Positions 18,955 through 26,118 of a stretch of 28,993 bases of DNA are shown here, piece after piece; the first letter of the stretch is position 1, and the number at the start of each line of letters is the position of its first letter. The position numbers and the translations under genes were made by a program. The notes under the pieces are model-generated. The model made no database searches. It had not been told where the DNA came from and saw nothing but the letters and a program-made list of their open reading frames with translations. This DNA is from Syntrophaceae bacterium UBA1163 (GTDB taxonomy: Bacteria > Desulfobacterota > BSN033 > UBA1163), in NCBI GenBank assembly GCA_002311635.1, contig DBZJ01000036.1:186-29178 (forward strand), written 5' to 3'.

Positions 18955-19127
18955 ATGCCTGGAATCTATAAGAAATTAGTAACATATTGAGCCGCAAAAT
19001 TAAAGTGATTGCCCCACAGACCAGCGAGTGGATTAACTTAGCGATAAGCGCTATGCTCCTGCAAATTCTTTTTGGCCGGATGTGGGCAAATACTTCTTGA
19101 CGGGGAAACTTAAGGGTGTGATATTCA

Positions 19128-19391
19128 ATGAAGGCCGATCCGCAGGATTTCCATTTGAGGAAGGAAAAATTCGTGAAAAAGTCGTTGAAAAAGACTTTGA
19201 GAAAGCCTTTAAAGAAGACTTCGGCGATCATCCTGGAGATGCCTGAGGCGCCTTACACCTTAAATATGAAAAAGGTCGAGAGCGTCGTTACCAATATCAT
19301 CCATGGGAAGCCGATTTCGAACAGGGATGCCTTGATGAACCCGCAGGTTCTCGACTATTTCGAGAAAATCATTCCGGAGCTTCAAAAATGA
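19128..19391 (+). CDS. Hypothetical lysine-rich small protein
   Basis: This 87-residue reading frame matches no family I know. Residues 1-32 are very basic (KFVKKSLKKTLRKPLKK); the rest looks globular (SAIILEMPEAPYTLNMKKVE, ending ALMNPQVLDYFEKIIPELQK). Third codon positions are GC-rich, as in neighbouring genes. An upstream AAGGGTG could be a ribosome binding site. A TTGACG-17-GATATT pair (19097-19125) precedes it but would start transcription at the ATG itself. A second frame over 18,9xx-19243 (without ATG) is also protein-like, so a decayed gene cannot be excluded. Confidence 0.45.
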   Translation: MKADPQDFHLRKEKFVKKSLKKTLRKPLKKTSAIILEMPEAPYTLNMKKVESVVTNIIHGKPISNRDALMNPQVLDYFEKIIPELQK

Positions 19392-19398
19392 GAAAAAA

Positions 19399-19538
19399 GG
19401 GTTCAAGAGGTCGAGGGGTCAAGGCTCCAGAGTTGGAAAGTGGAAGGCGGCGTGTGGAATGTGGATTTAACCACTTTCTACTATCTACCATCCATTCTCT
19501 GGCCCTTGAACCCTAGAACCCTTGAATCCTCGAACCCT
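19399..19538. repeat. Long inverted word repeat (GGTTCAAGAGG/CCCTTGAACCC)
   Basis: The left arm GGGTTCAAGAGGTCGAGG, GGTCAAGGCTCCAGAG is imperfectly complementary to the right arm CTCTGGCCCTTGAACCC, TAGAACCCTTGAATCCTCG, AACCC. An inner pair uses GAAAGTGGAAGG and CCACTTTCTACTATC. It fills the spacer and ends a few bases before the zincin start. The word CCCTTGAATCCT recurs near 22690. Confidence 0.8.
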
Positions 19539-19543
19539 AATCC

Positions 19544-19921
19544 ATGAAATTGACCCATCAAGAATTTGAGGCGTTAGTGGTTTTGGCGTTGGAGAGGCTT
19601 CCCAAATTTTTCAAGAAAAAAATGAAGAATGTGGATGTGGTGGTGGAGGATCGAGCTTCGGGAGAACTCCTCTCGGGGATGGGACTGCAATCCCCTTTTC
19701 AGTTGTTAGGACTCTACCAGGGCATCCCTTTAGATCGGAGAGGATTTTACTACGGGAATGTCCTTCCGGATAAAATTACGCTCTTTCAGACTCCCATCGA
19801 GTCGATATGTCGAACGAAGGAGGAGATCGAAGAGAGGGTCAGAGAGGTGGTGATCCACGAGGTCGGACACTACTTTGGGCTGAGTGACGAGAGGTTGAGA
19901 GAACTGGAAAGAGGCGAATAA
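19544..19921 (+). CDS. Zincin-like metallopeptidase family protein
   Basis: The 125-residue protein belongs to the small zincin family (Pfam Zincin_1 type). The motif HEVGHYFGLSD (from His105) gives the HExxHxxGxxD zinc site with Glu106 as the catalytic base. The upstream ITLFQTPIESICRTKEEIEERVREVVI is family-like. The substrate is unknown. The ATG at 19544 has no Shine-Dalgarno sequence because the preceding repeat runs up to it. Confidence 0.88.
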   Translation: MKLTHQEFEALVVLALERLPKFFKKKMKNVDVVVEDRASGELLSGMGLQSPFQLLGLYQGIPLDRRGFYYGNVLPDKITLFQTPIESICRTKEEIEERVREVVIHEVGHYFGLSDERLRELERGE

Positions 19922-19923
19922 CT

Positions 19924-19961
19924 AATCCCCCCTTTAGCAAAGGGGGGCAAGGGGGGATTTT
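19924..19961. repeat. C-run/G-run palindrome, full solo copy
   Basis: AATCCCCCC, TTTAGCAAA, GGGGGG form the hairpin, followed by CAA, a second run of six G and ATTTT. The copy fills the gap between the zincin stop and the MBL gene. In plan it matches the copy at 21644-21677 read in reverse: hairpin, three bases, six G, ATT. Confidence 0.88.
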
Positions 19962-19972
19962 CGTTTACAGCT

Positions 19973-20749
19973 ATGTCTTTCATTAAATTCCTTGGCACGG
20001 CAGGTGCCCGATTCGTGGTAATGAAGCAACTCCGGGCCTCCGGTGGCGTTTGGCTCTCGGTTGGCAAGACGAATCTCTATCTCGACCCGGGGCCGGGCGC
20101 CTTGATCCGGTGTCTTAACAGCAGACCGAGATTAGAGCCTTCCACATTGGATGGTATTCTCCTGACCCATAAACACTTAGACCATTCCGGAGATGTCAAC
20201 GTGATGATTGAGGCCATGACGGAAGGAGGGTTTAAGAAGAGGGGTGTCCTGTTCGCTCCGAGGGATGCCCTGGAGGAAGACCCGGTCGTCCTAAGATATG
20301 CCATGGGCTATGTGGAGAAAGTGGAAGTGTTGAAGGAGGATTCCGAATACCGGATCGGAGACATTCGGTTCTCCACCGCCCGGAAGCACCATCATCGAGT
20401 GGAGACCTACGGTCTTAATTTCAAGATATCCCCCCATACGATTTCTTTTATCACGGACACGAGGTTTTTTCCGGAACTCCCGAGCCTTTATCGAGGCGAG
20501 ATTCTGGTCATTCATGTGGTCCGTCTTAAACCCGTTGGCGATGACCCGATCGATCATCTCTCGATAGAGGACGTGAAGAACATCGTCAAGAAGGCCAAGC
20601 CGAAATTGACCATCCTGACCCACTTTGGGATGACGATGATCAAGGCAAAACCCTGGGCCGTCGCCGCGGAATTGGAGAAAGAACTGGGACTGAAGGTCAT
20701 CGCTGCAAGCGATGGCATGAAAATAGATTTGGAGGGAGACTTGCAGTAG
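19973..20749 (+). CDS. MBL-fold metal-dependent hydrolase (RNase Z-like)
   Basis: The 258-residue protein shows the metallo-beta-lactamase fold: FLGTAGARF at the start, the metal motif THKHLDHSGD (His66, His68, Asp70, His71), a histidine cluster ARKHHHRVETYGL, FITDTRFF and the last-domain histidine in LTHFGMTM. This arrangement resembles RNase Z and related hydrolases, but the substrate cannot be stated. No ribosome binding site precedes the ATG; the G-run repeat ends 11 bases upstream. It is convergent with the VOC gene, only 10 bases away. Confidence 0.9.
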   Translation: MSFIKFLGTAGARFVVMKQLRASGGVWLSVGKTNLYLDPGPGALIRCLNSRPRLEPSTLDGILLTHKHLDHSGDVNVMIEAMTEGGFKKRGVLFAPRDALEEDPVVLRYAMGYVEKVEVLKEDSEYRIGDIRFSTARKHHHRVETYGLNFKISPHTISFITDTRFFPELPSLYRGEILVIHVVRLKPVGDDPIDHLSIEDVKNIVKKAKPKLTILTHFGMTMIKAKPWAVAAELEKELGLKVIAASDGMKIDLEGDLQ

Positions 20750-20759
20750 ATTTCTCGGG

Positions 20760-21170
20760 TTAGTCTCTTCTCTTCATCAGTTCAAAGATGGCGCCGCCCG
20801 GGCCTCCTGCATCCAGATAGGCGAATCGCCCCGGATCGTGGATGAGCAGGCTGGCTCCTTGTTTCACCAATTTTGTCACCTCCGCATCGACGTCGTCCAC
20901 GTAAAAACCGAGATGATGGACGCCTTCTCCCCACTTGTCGATGAACTTGGACTGGAAAATTCTTCCCTCCAGGCACTGAACGAGTTCGATCTCCATGGGT
21001 CCCAGGTAGGCAAAGGCCATCCGTATTTTCCAGGGACGCCCCTTCCCATCCTTGCCGCCGTTTTCCGTGAAGGTCCACGGCCCGATGCCGTACAGCCGCG
21101 ACCACGACTCGACGACCTTATCGATGTCCGTGACGGCGTAGCTGATGTGATCCACCGATTTAATCTGCAT
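20760..21170 (-). CDS. VOC-superfamily protein (glyoxalase/methylmalonyl-CoA epimerase-like)
   Basis: The 136-residue protein has paired beta-alpha-beta-beta-beta modules. Candidate metal ligands are His8 (VDHISYAV), Glu in GPMEIELVQ, His in GVHHLGFYVDDVD and Glu in GAIFELMK. Length and the opening HISYAVTDIDKVVESWSRLYG are close to methylmalonyl-CoA epimerase, but isomerase, lyase and dioxygenase members look alike. An SD of GGAGGAAAGG precedes the ATG at 21170. Confidence 0.85.
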   Translation of the reverse strand: MQIKSVDHISYAVTDIDKVVESWSRLYGIGPWTFTENGGKDGKGRPWKIRMAFAYLGPMEIELVQCLEGRIFQSKFIDKWGEGVHHLGFYVDDVDAEVTKLVKQGASLLIHDPGRFAYLDAGGPGGAIFELMKRRD

Positions 21171-21230
21171 CGCCTTTCCTCCTGTGTTGGTGCGAAGTTA
21201 TTTCGTGGTCTTAATCGCGTACTTTTCTTA

Positions 21231-21265
21231 TCCCCTCTTTGGCAAAGAGGGGCGGGGGGAGATTT
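21231..21265 (+). repeat. C-run/G-run palindrome, left copy at DUF559
   Basis: TCCCCTCTTTGGCAAAGAGGGG forms a hairpin with an interrupted stem, followed by CGGGGGGAGATTTT. It has the same plan as 19924-19961, but the C/G-runs are interrupted by compensating T/A pairs, so pairing is maintained. Confidence 0.85.
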
Positions 21266-21271
21266 TATAAA

Positions 21272-21619
21272 TCATAATTTTCCCCATATTTGTTCCACAA
21301 CTGCCTCAAGATCGTTTAATACCTCTCTGTCTGAGAACCTAAGAATAGCTATCCCTTCTTTAGCCATATAATGATCTCTCACAACGTCTTTCTCTTTCCC
21401 TTCAGCGCTATAATGCTGCCCACCGTCAACCTCAATAACCAACCTTGATCTCGGACAGTAGAAATCAACAATATACTCGCCTATAATCTTCTGCCTGTAA
21501 AATTGTTGGCCTTTTAGTTGTTTGGCTCTGATCTTTGACCATAGTAACCTTTCCGCATCGGTCGTGTTTGTTCTAAGGCTTCTCGACAATCTTTTTAAAC
21601 TTTTATTGTACGAAAGCAT
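21272..21619 (-). CDS. DUF559 domain endonuclease-like protein (Vsr-related, PD-(D/E)XK)
   Basis: The 115-residue protein is a DUF559 member, related to very-short-patch-repair endonucleases. The core YIVDFYCPRSRLVIEVDGGQH gives the acidic residues Asp52, Glu63 and Asp65 plus Gln68 and His69. The start LSRSLRTNTTDAERLLWSKI and the end AILRFSDREVLNDLEAVVEQI are typical. Active-site residues look intact. No Shine-Dalgarno sequence precedes the ATG at 21619. It stands alone, enclosed by inverted palindromes, and is not next to a methyltransferase. Its biological role is unknown. Confidence 0.9.
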   Translation of the reverse strand: MLSYNKSLKRLSRSLRTNTTDAERLLWSKIRAKQLKGQQFYRQKIIGEYIVDFYCPRSRLVIEVDGGQHYSAEGKEKDVVRDHYMAKEGIAILRFSDREVLNDLEAVVEQIWGKL

Positions 21620-21643
21620 AATTGATGAGATTAGGTCTTTTCA

Positions 21644-21677
21644 AATCCCCCCACACCCCCCTTTTCTAAAGGGGGGG
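21644..21677 (-). repeat. C-run/G-run palindrome, right copy at DUF559 (inverted)
   Basis: Read on the minus strand it is seven C, TTTAGAAAA, six G, TGT, six G, ATT, which is the plan of 19924-19961 with CAA changed to TGT. Its tail points to the DUF559 start, opposite to the left copy. Confidence 0.88.
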
Positions 21678-21722
21678 AAACTTTTTAGCACACTTACCTG
21701 CCGACCGAGTGCAACGTTCGTG

Positions 21723-22511
21723 TTATTTCTTTTTCAGATGCGCGGGTTCGCCGTGGACACGGCCGCCGTCGATCACGATCGTCTCTCCCGTGATGTAGCT
21801 TCCCGCCTTAGAGGCCAGAAACACGACCGCGCCTGCGACCTCTTCGGGCTCGCCGAGCCGCATCATGGGAATCGAAGCAATCGCCTTTGCATTGACCGCC
21901 GGATCTTTCCACAGGGCCTCGCTCAGACGTGTCTTAATAACCCCCGGTGCAATCGCGTTGACTCTGATCTTGTACTGTCCCCACTCCTTGGCCATGACCT
22001 GGGTGAGCATGATGACAGCGGCCTTGGTCACACAGTAGACGCCCAGATCACCCGCCCTCAGGCCGCCGATGGACGCGGTATTGATGATGCATCCTCCGCC
22101 CTGAGCTTTCATGATTCTTGCCGCTAACTGGCTCAGAAAGAAGAGACCCTTGAGATTGACATTCATAGTGATATCGTAGGTCTTTTCGTCCTGGTCCATG
22201 ATCGGGCCGTAATAGGGGTTTGTTCCGGCATTGTTCATCAGGATGTCGATCCTTCCGAATGTCTTCATCACCTGTTCGGTCAGCGCTTTGGAGTCTTCTA
22301 CCTTGGCGATGTGGGCTGCTATCGCCATGGACTTAACGCCTTTGGCTTTTACTTCCTCGGCCACCGGTTCGAGATCGGCGATCTTTCGACTGGCGACCAC
22401 CACGTTGGCGCCGGCGTCGGCCAGGGCAAGAGCGCTGGCATGTCCGATGCCTCGGCTCGCGCCGGAGATCACGGCCACCTTTCCTTCAAGCGAAAACGAT
22501 GAGAGATTCAT
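21723..22511 (-). CDS. Short-chain dehydrogenase/reductase (FabG-like SDR)
   Basis: The 262-residue classical SDR has the cofactor motif GASRGIGHA (about 17-25), the NNAG motif and the catalytic residues Ser in NTASIGG and YCVTK (Tyr, Lys). The C-terminal [20 protein letters not shown] is typical. Arg rather than Asp in the [10 protein letters not shown] region favours NADP(H). The oxidised substrate is unknown. The start has AAGAAAGGAAAAGACC upstream. A palindrome and a TTGACA lie before it. Confidence 0.93.
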   Translation of the reverse strand: MNLSSFSLEGKVAVISGASRGIGHASALALADAGANVVVASRKIADLEPVAEEVKAKGVKSMAIAAHIAKVEDSKALTEQVMKTFGRIDILMNNAGTNPYYGPIMDQDEKTYDITMNVNLKGLFFLSQLAARIMKAQGGGCIINTASIGGLRAGDLGVYCVTKAAVIMLTQVMAKEWGQYKIRVNAIAPGVIKTRLSEALWKDPAVNAKAIASIPMMRLGEPEEVAGAVVFLASKAGSYITGETIVIDGGRVHGEPAHLKKK

Positions 22512-22535
22512 GGTCTTTTCCTTTCTTAAGCGTTT

Positions 22536-22567
22536 TGTTATTTGATAACATAAGTGCAGTGTGTCAA
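22536..22567 (-). promoter_or_regulatory. Palindrome and TTGACA upstream of the SDR gene
   Basis: TGTTAT-TTG-ATAACA (22536-22550) is a perfect 6-base inverted repeat about 25 bases before the SDR start. A minus-strand TTGACA occurs at 22567-22562. A good -10 box at the right spacing is not seen; the palindrome would lie where it should be, so a regulator-dependent promoter is plausible. Confidence 0.4.
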
Positions 22568-22584
22568 AAATAGTTTCACTTTGA

Positions 22585-22640
22585 TTGTCATTTCGGGCTT
22601 GACCAAGCCTGCCCCGTGCTCGACACGGGGGAATCCGGTC
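22585..22640. repeat. Degenerate relative of the CGTCAT repeat
   Basis: TGTCATTTCGGGCTTGACC, then CCCCGTGCTCGACACGGGG (a stem with loop) and GAATCCGG resemble the 9441-9534 family. The adjoining bases to 22720 carry the CCCCTTGAATCCT word also seen at 19520. Confidence 0.6.
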
Positions 22641-22720
22641 TTCCTACCTCCCGGATTTCTGCGTTTCTTTGGAAGGTATCTTCCACTCGGCCCCTTGACC
22701 CCTTGAATCCTGAGGTTAGC

Positions 22721-23020
22721 TCATTTTTTCTTGGCTGTTTTCGGAATGCTTTGATACGATTCATCCACCTTGGGCATTTTCACCTGGTCCTTCTGCAGCG
22801 GAAGCTTTCCGTAGGTGGGATCGTCCTGCCAGCCATCGATACGAGCAGCCCGTTTGACCGCAGCGTGGTATTTTTTCCAGGGGGCGCTACCATAAAGAAA
22901 CATCTCTTGGGCGGCCATGGATCCTTCACCGTGAATGGTATCGATCTGGTAAAAATTGCAGGTCGGCTCGCTCCCCTTTCGTCTGTAAGAAAGAATAGTA
23001 GATGGGCTGGCTCTTGTCAA
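22721..23020 (-). pseudogene. Probable C-terminal remnant of a 4-hydroxybutyryl-CoA dehydratase/HpaB-family protein
   Basis: A 99-codon frame without an ATG at its head (TTG at 23020) encodes CNFYQIDTIHGEGSMAAQEM, then FLYGSAPWKKYHAAVKRAARI and a lysine-rich tail. From memory of the family this resembles the C-terminal ESLHGAGSPQAQRIMI segment of 4-hydroxybutyryl-CoA dehydratase / 4-hydroxyphenylacetate 3-hydroxylase proteins, which are nearly 500 residues long. Upstream there is a stop and then a repeat, and no remainder of the gene. An internal ATG at 22918 could make a 65-residue protein. The family assignment is tentative. Confidence 0.4.
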
Positions 23021-23164
23021 TCTGATCTTGATGGTTTGCTAAGACAAATGAAGGTCGAGTTCATGTTTAACGAATAGGAAATAGGGAAGGATGTAGAACG
23101 AGGATTCATCGACTTTGGGAGAGTGGGAAGAGGGCAGGGAGGATTGAGATTGGTTTCTTTGTTT

Positions 23165-23198
23165 CCCCCTCTTGGCAGGGACAATATAGGATGTCCCC
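23165..23198. repeat. Dispersed repeat ending CAATATAGGATGTCCCC, copy 1
   Basis: CCCCCTCTTGGCAGG is followed by GGACAATATAGGATGTCCCC, whose ends GGGACA and TGTCCC are inverted. A second copy in the same orientation is at 27717-27752. Repeats of this look remind me of RAYT-associated REP sequences, but no such transposase is present here. Confidence 0.8.
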
Positions 23199-23233
23199 AT
23201 ATCTCTCATATTTTGTACTTCCTTCCCTTGAAC

Positions 23234-23265
23234 TTGCTTTCTAAAAAAAGAGAATGTATTATAAT
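23234..23265 (+). promoter_or_regulatory. Candidate sigma-70 promoter for fakA-degV
   Basis: TTGCTT (23234-23239) is followed after 17 bases by TATTAT (23257-23262), overlapping a perfect TATAAT at 23260-23265. The spacer is A-rich. Transcription would start near 23271, about 43 bases before the GTG start. Confidence 0.55.
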
Positions 23266-23313
23266 TTTCCCATACGGTAGATTCCAGATAGGAATGAAGA
23301 GAGAAGGAGCGGA

Positions 23314-24915
23314 GTGGCGATTCTCTATTGCGATGCAAAGCGGTTTAAGCAAACCATCATAGCCGGAGCGGACTGGGTATTCAAAAACCGCGACCAATTG
23401 AACAAGATCAATGTCTTTCCCGTACCGGACGGGGATACGGGGACGAATATGTCCGTTACGCTTACGGCCGCCATCAGGGAAATGGAGGCTTTAAAGGAGG
23501 CTTCCCTGGAAACGACCGTCAAAGCCGCTGCATGGGGAGCACTGATGGGGGCGAGGGGCAATTCCGGGATTATTCTGTCTCAAGTTTTGATCAGTTTGGC
23601 GGAAGGAATCGAGGGCCGTGAGCGTTTATTTACGGAAGACATTGCCTTTGCTCTTTCCCGTGCGGCGAAGAAGGCCTATAAAGCAGTCCTGCACCCGACA
23701 GAGGGTACTATTCTGACCGTCATCAGGGAAACTGCGGGAACCGCAGAGGAAGTCGTCAAGACCGATAAGGATATCGCCCTTCTCATGGATGAAATGGTCA
23801 AGTCAGCCCGGTCTTCGGTCGAGCGGACTCCCCTTCTCTTACCCAAGCTCAAAGAAGCCGGTGTCGTCGATGCCGGGGGACTGGGGTTTCTCAATTTTTT
23901 GGAAGGCATGGTGTTCCTTATCCAGGGCGCGATTGAAACGAGTGGAACGATAGAGGACGAGGCCATGCTCAACGGAACGATAAGTGATTCGGTAGAGCAT
24001 CACCTGAAGTTCAGGTATTGTACGGAATTTATTCTGAAAGGAAGTCGGATCTCTGAAAATACGATCAAGGACGCTCTGACTCCGTTGGGGGATTCGATCG
24101 TGGTGGTTGGGGACAGTCGGCTGGCAAGGATTCATATCCATACCGGCAAGCCTGAGGAGGTGCTTCGCTACGGCTCCACATTAGGCCAGGTTTCATCGAT
24201 CAAGGTGGATGACATGCTGGTTCAGCACACGGCACGCTTTGAGGGCTCAAACCTAACGAAGGCCACTTCGGTTATCGCCCTTGTTCTGGGAGACGGTTTA
24301 AAAGAGCTATTTTACAACGCTGGAGCAGAATTAGTGGTGGATGGAGGTCCAACCCAGAACCCCAGCACTTCGGACATCATAGAAGCTATAGAAACCGTGA
24401 CGTCCTCAAGCGTGATTATCCTGCCCAATGATAAGAATGTATACCCTGCAGCGCTTCAAGCAGCAGAAAGAACTTCGAAAAAGGTTACGGTCTTGAAAAC
24501 ATCCTCTATCCCCGAAGGTCTTTCTGCTTTGCTATCCTATATGGATGAGGCCACCTTCGAGGAGAACATCGGACGGATGGAGCAGGCCTTCAAAAATGTC
24601 AAGAGCGGGGAAGCTTCGCCAGCGTCCCGTAGTGTCGTCCTCATGGGGGTTGAAGTGAGATCCGGCGATTCGATCGGCATTTACCAGGGTAAAATTCAAT
24701 GTTCGTGCTCCAATGCGGAAGAGACCGTCATCCGTCTGGTTGAGTCGATGGTCGATCCTTCCGATGAAATCATCACCCTTTTTTACGGTGATTCTATTGA
24801 GAAAGACGAACTGGAAACCCTGAAGTCCGCCTTGGAGTCCCGTTTTCAAAACAAGACGATCGAGCTTTGTTGGGGAGGGCAGCCCTATGCCCACTATCTC
24901 ATTTCGGTAGAGTAA
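23314..24915 (+). CDS. fakA: DAK2-domain fatty acid kinase, FakA-like
   Basis: The 533-residue protein matches FakA, the ATP-binding subunit that phosphorylates fatty acids held by a DegV/FakB partner, giving acyl-phosphate for phospholipid synthesis. The N-terminal DAK2 domain has NVFPVPDGDTGTNMSVTL (Mg-ATP binding), GARGNSGIILSQ and HPTEGTILTVIRETAG. The middle and C-terminal regions (GDGLKELFYNAGAELVVDGG, IILPNDKNVYPAALQA) are also family-like. The start is GTG at 23314, with AAGGAGCGGA upstream. It is followed after 14 bases by a degV gene. Confidence 0.92.
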   Translation: MAILYCDAKRFKQTIIAGADWVFKNRDQLNKINVFPVPDGDTGTNMSVTLTAAIREMEALKEASLETTVKAAAWGALMGARGNSGIILSQVLISLAEGIEGRERLFTEDIAFALSRAAKKAYKAVLHPTEGTILTVIRETAGTAEEVVKTDKDIALLMDEMVKSARSSVERTPLLLPKLKEAGVVDAGGLGFLNFLEGMVFLIQGAIETSGTIEDEAMLNGTISDSVEHHLKFRYCTEFILKGSRISENTIKDALTPLGDSIVVVGDSRLARIHIHTGKPEEVLRYGSTLGQVSSIKVDDMLVQHTARFEGSNLTKATSVIALVLGDGLKELFYNAGAELVVDGGPTQNPSTSDIIEAIETVTSSSVIILPNDKNVYPAALQAAERTSKKVTVLKTSSIPEGLSALLSYMDEATFEENIGRMEQAFKNVKSGEASPASRSVVLMGVEVRSGDSIGIYQGKIQCSCSNAEETVIRLVESMVDPSDEIITLFYGDSIEKDELETLKSALESRFQNKTIELCWGGQPYAHYLISVE

Positions 24916-24929
24916 GAGAGGAAAGAAGC

Positions 24930-25766
24930 ATGAAGATCATCACAGACAGCACTGCGGACCTATCGAGAGACCTCTATCAGAAATACGACATAGGCATGGT
25001 TCCTCTTACGATTCATCTGGGGGAAAGAACATGGCTCGATTTTCATGATATTGAACCGGACGAATATTATACCATGTTGCGGAACTCAAAAGCCTTCCCA
25101 ACCACATCCCAGCCCTCGCCCCAGGATTTTATCGATGCCTTCACCCCTTTTACGGCAAGAGGTGAGCCTGTCCTCTCCATCCATATTTCATCGAAGTTAA
25201 GCGGGACGTATCAGTCCGCGGCACTGGCCAGAAGTCATTTTCCCGAAGCCCGGGTAGAAGTGGTCGATTCCCTTCAAGCCTCCTTGGGACTGGGCATGAT
25301 TCTTCTCCTCTGCGCAGAGAAAGCAAGCTCGGGGGCTTCCTTTGAAAGCGTGGTCGATTTTGCCCGAGGACTCACCCGCAGGATAAAAACGTATTTTTCG
25401 GTCGATTCTCTCGAGTATCTGCACCGAGGAGGCCGTATCGGTAAGGCCCAGGCGTTTTTGGGGACCCTCATGAAAATCAAGCCCCTCTTGATGCTGGTGG
25501 AAGGTGAGGTCCAACCCGTCGAAAAGATCCGCACCACGGAAAGGCTGCTAAACCGATTCGTGGAATTGGTGGAGAACGAAGCCCGGGAAGGTTCGCGCCT
25601 CCAGCTTTCCGTAGCCGAGTCGGACAACGGCGACGTTGCGACAGGACTTCTTGAGAGGCTGATGAAGATTCCGGGTGTTTCCCTTGTTCACCGGTGTAAA
25701 CTCGGGGGGGTCATCACATCGCATGGGGGTCCCGGAACTTTCGGCATCAGTTTTGTGAAGGCCTGA
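24930..25766 (+). CDS. DegV-family fatty-acid-binding protein (FakB-like)
   Basis: The 278-residue protein is a DegV family member. MKIITDSTADLSRDL is the family start; TSQPSPQDF, SSKLSGTYQSA, SVDSLEYLHRGGRIGKAQAF and ITSHGGPGTFGISF are the conserved fatty-acid-pocket segments. It presents bound fatty acid to FakA, encoded just upstream. The ATG at 24930 is chosen because GAGAGGAAAG precedes it; the frame is open to 24867 inside fakA, but those codons are not family-like. Confidence 0.93.
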   Translation: MKIITDSTADLSRDLYQKYDIGMVPLTIHLGERTWLDFHDIEPDEYYTMLRNSKAFPTTSQPSPQDFIDAFTPFTARGEPVLSIHISSKLSGTYQSAALARSHFPEARVEVVDSLQASLGLGMILLLCAEKASSGASFESVVDFARGLTRRIKTYFSVDSLEYLHRGGRIGKAQAFLGTLMKIKPLLMLVEGEVQPVEKIRTTERLLNRFVELVENEAREGSRLQLSVAESDNGDVATGLLERLMKIPGVSLVHRCKLGGVITSHGGPGTFGISFVKA

Positions 25767-25795
25767 GGGGGCAGTTCGCCCGTTCCACCCACCGG

Positions 25796-25851
25796 CCCCC
25801 CCACCTTTCTCCTCTCCTCTGGAGAGCCAGGCAGGGGCGCGGTGAGGGGGG
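25796..25851. repeat. GC-rich inverted repeat after degV, possible terminator
   Basis: CCCCCCCACC at the left pairs with GGTGAGGGGGG at the right, and the centre holds CTCTCC-TCT-GGAGAG. It lies 30 bases after the degV stop. There is no U-run, so Rho-independent termination is uncertain. Confidence 0.6.
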
Positions 25852-25999
25852 AAGCAGTGATGTGGAAACGAGGATTTAGGATTTTACCCAAGAGGGAAGA
25901 GAGTAGGGGTTGAGATTCGCCTGTTCCCGGCAGGGAGGTAGATCATTACAAAAGTAGAAACTTATGATTTTATGGACGTTATATATACTTGGAGAACAA

Positions 26000-26048
26000 G
26001 GGTAGACCCCCACCGGTAAAATGGTAAATATATAATACCAGTCTACCC
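26000..26048. repeat. Inverted repeat GGGTAGAC/GTCTACCC in IS110 left end
   Basis: GGGTAGAC (26000-26007) and GTCTACCC (26041-26048) are exact reverse complements 33 bases apart. The loop has smaller pairs (ACC...GGT and GGTA...TACC). It could be part of the structured non-coding RNA expected in an IS110 end. Confidence 0.7.
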
Positions 26049-26055
26049 CAAAAAG

Positions 26056-26118
26056 AAACCTCCTGTTAAGAGAAAAGAGTAAGCACGACCAATCTCAAAA
26101 CTCTTAAGAAGGAGGTTT
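26056..26118 (+). promoter_or_regulatory. Hairpin that can sequester the transposase ribosome binding site
   Basis: AAACCTCCTGTTAAGAG (26056-26072) pairs with CTCTTAAGAAGGAGGTTT (26101-26118): 9 plus 7 perfect base pairs with a 1/2-base bulge, and three further pairs inside. The right arm contains the transposase Shine-Dalgarno AAGGAGG (26109-26115), 6 bases before the ATG. In an mRNA reading in from outside, the site would be closed. Confidence 0.7.

Larger units (their letters stand above)
21231..21677. mobile_element. Candidate minimal mobile element: DUF559 nuclease between inverted C/G-run hairpins
   Basis: A single 115-codon nuclease gene (21272-21619) is enclosed by two copies of the same palindrome in opposite orientation (21231-21265 and 21644-21677), each with its G-run and ATTT tail pointing at the gene. 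The left copy lies 7 bases after the stop, the right copy 25 bases before the start. Solo copies elsewhere in the window lack the gene. The architecture is seen in the sequence; that it moves is inference. Confidence 0.55.
23021..23313. other. Spacer with repeat and promoter
   Basis: This spacer holds no convincing gene. It contains a dispersed palindrome (23165-23198), the putative fakA promoter (23234-23265) and the fakA leader. The purine-rich part 23060-23150 shows nothing I can name. Confidence 0.6.

Noticed and set aside
18970..19243. Alternative plus-strand frame (DVGKYFLTGKLKGVIFNEG...) overlapping the 19128 gene
   Set aside because: It has no ATG and a less GC-rich third position than the 19128 frame, so it is probably its shadow, although a decayed gene remains possible.
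11476..19538. Possible CRISPR arrays in repetitive spacers
   Set aside because: Repeat units are 6-10 bases, irregularly spaced and mirrored; there are no constant repeats, unique spacers or cas genes.
20838..21371. A 177-codon plus-strand frame
   Set aside because: It is antisense to the VOC gene and runs through the C/G-run repeat into the DUF559 gene.
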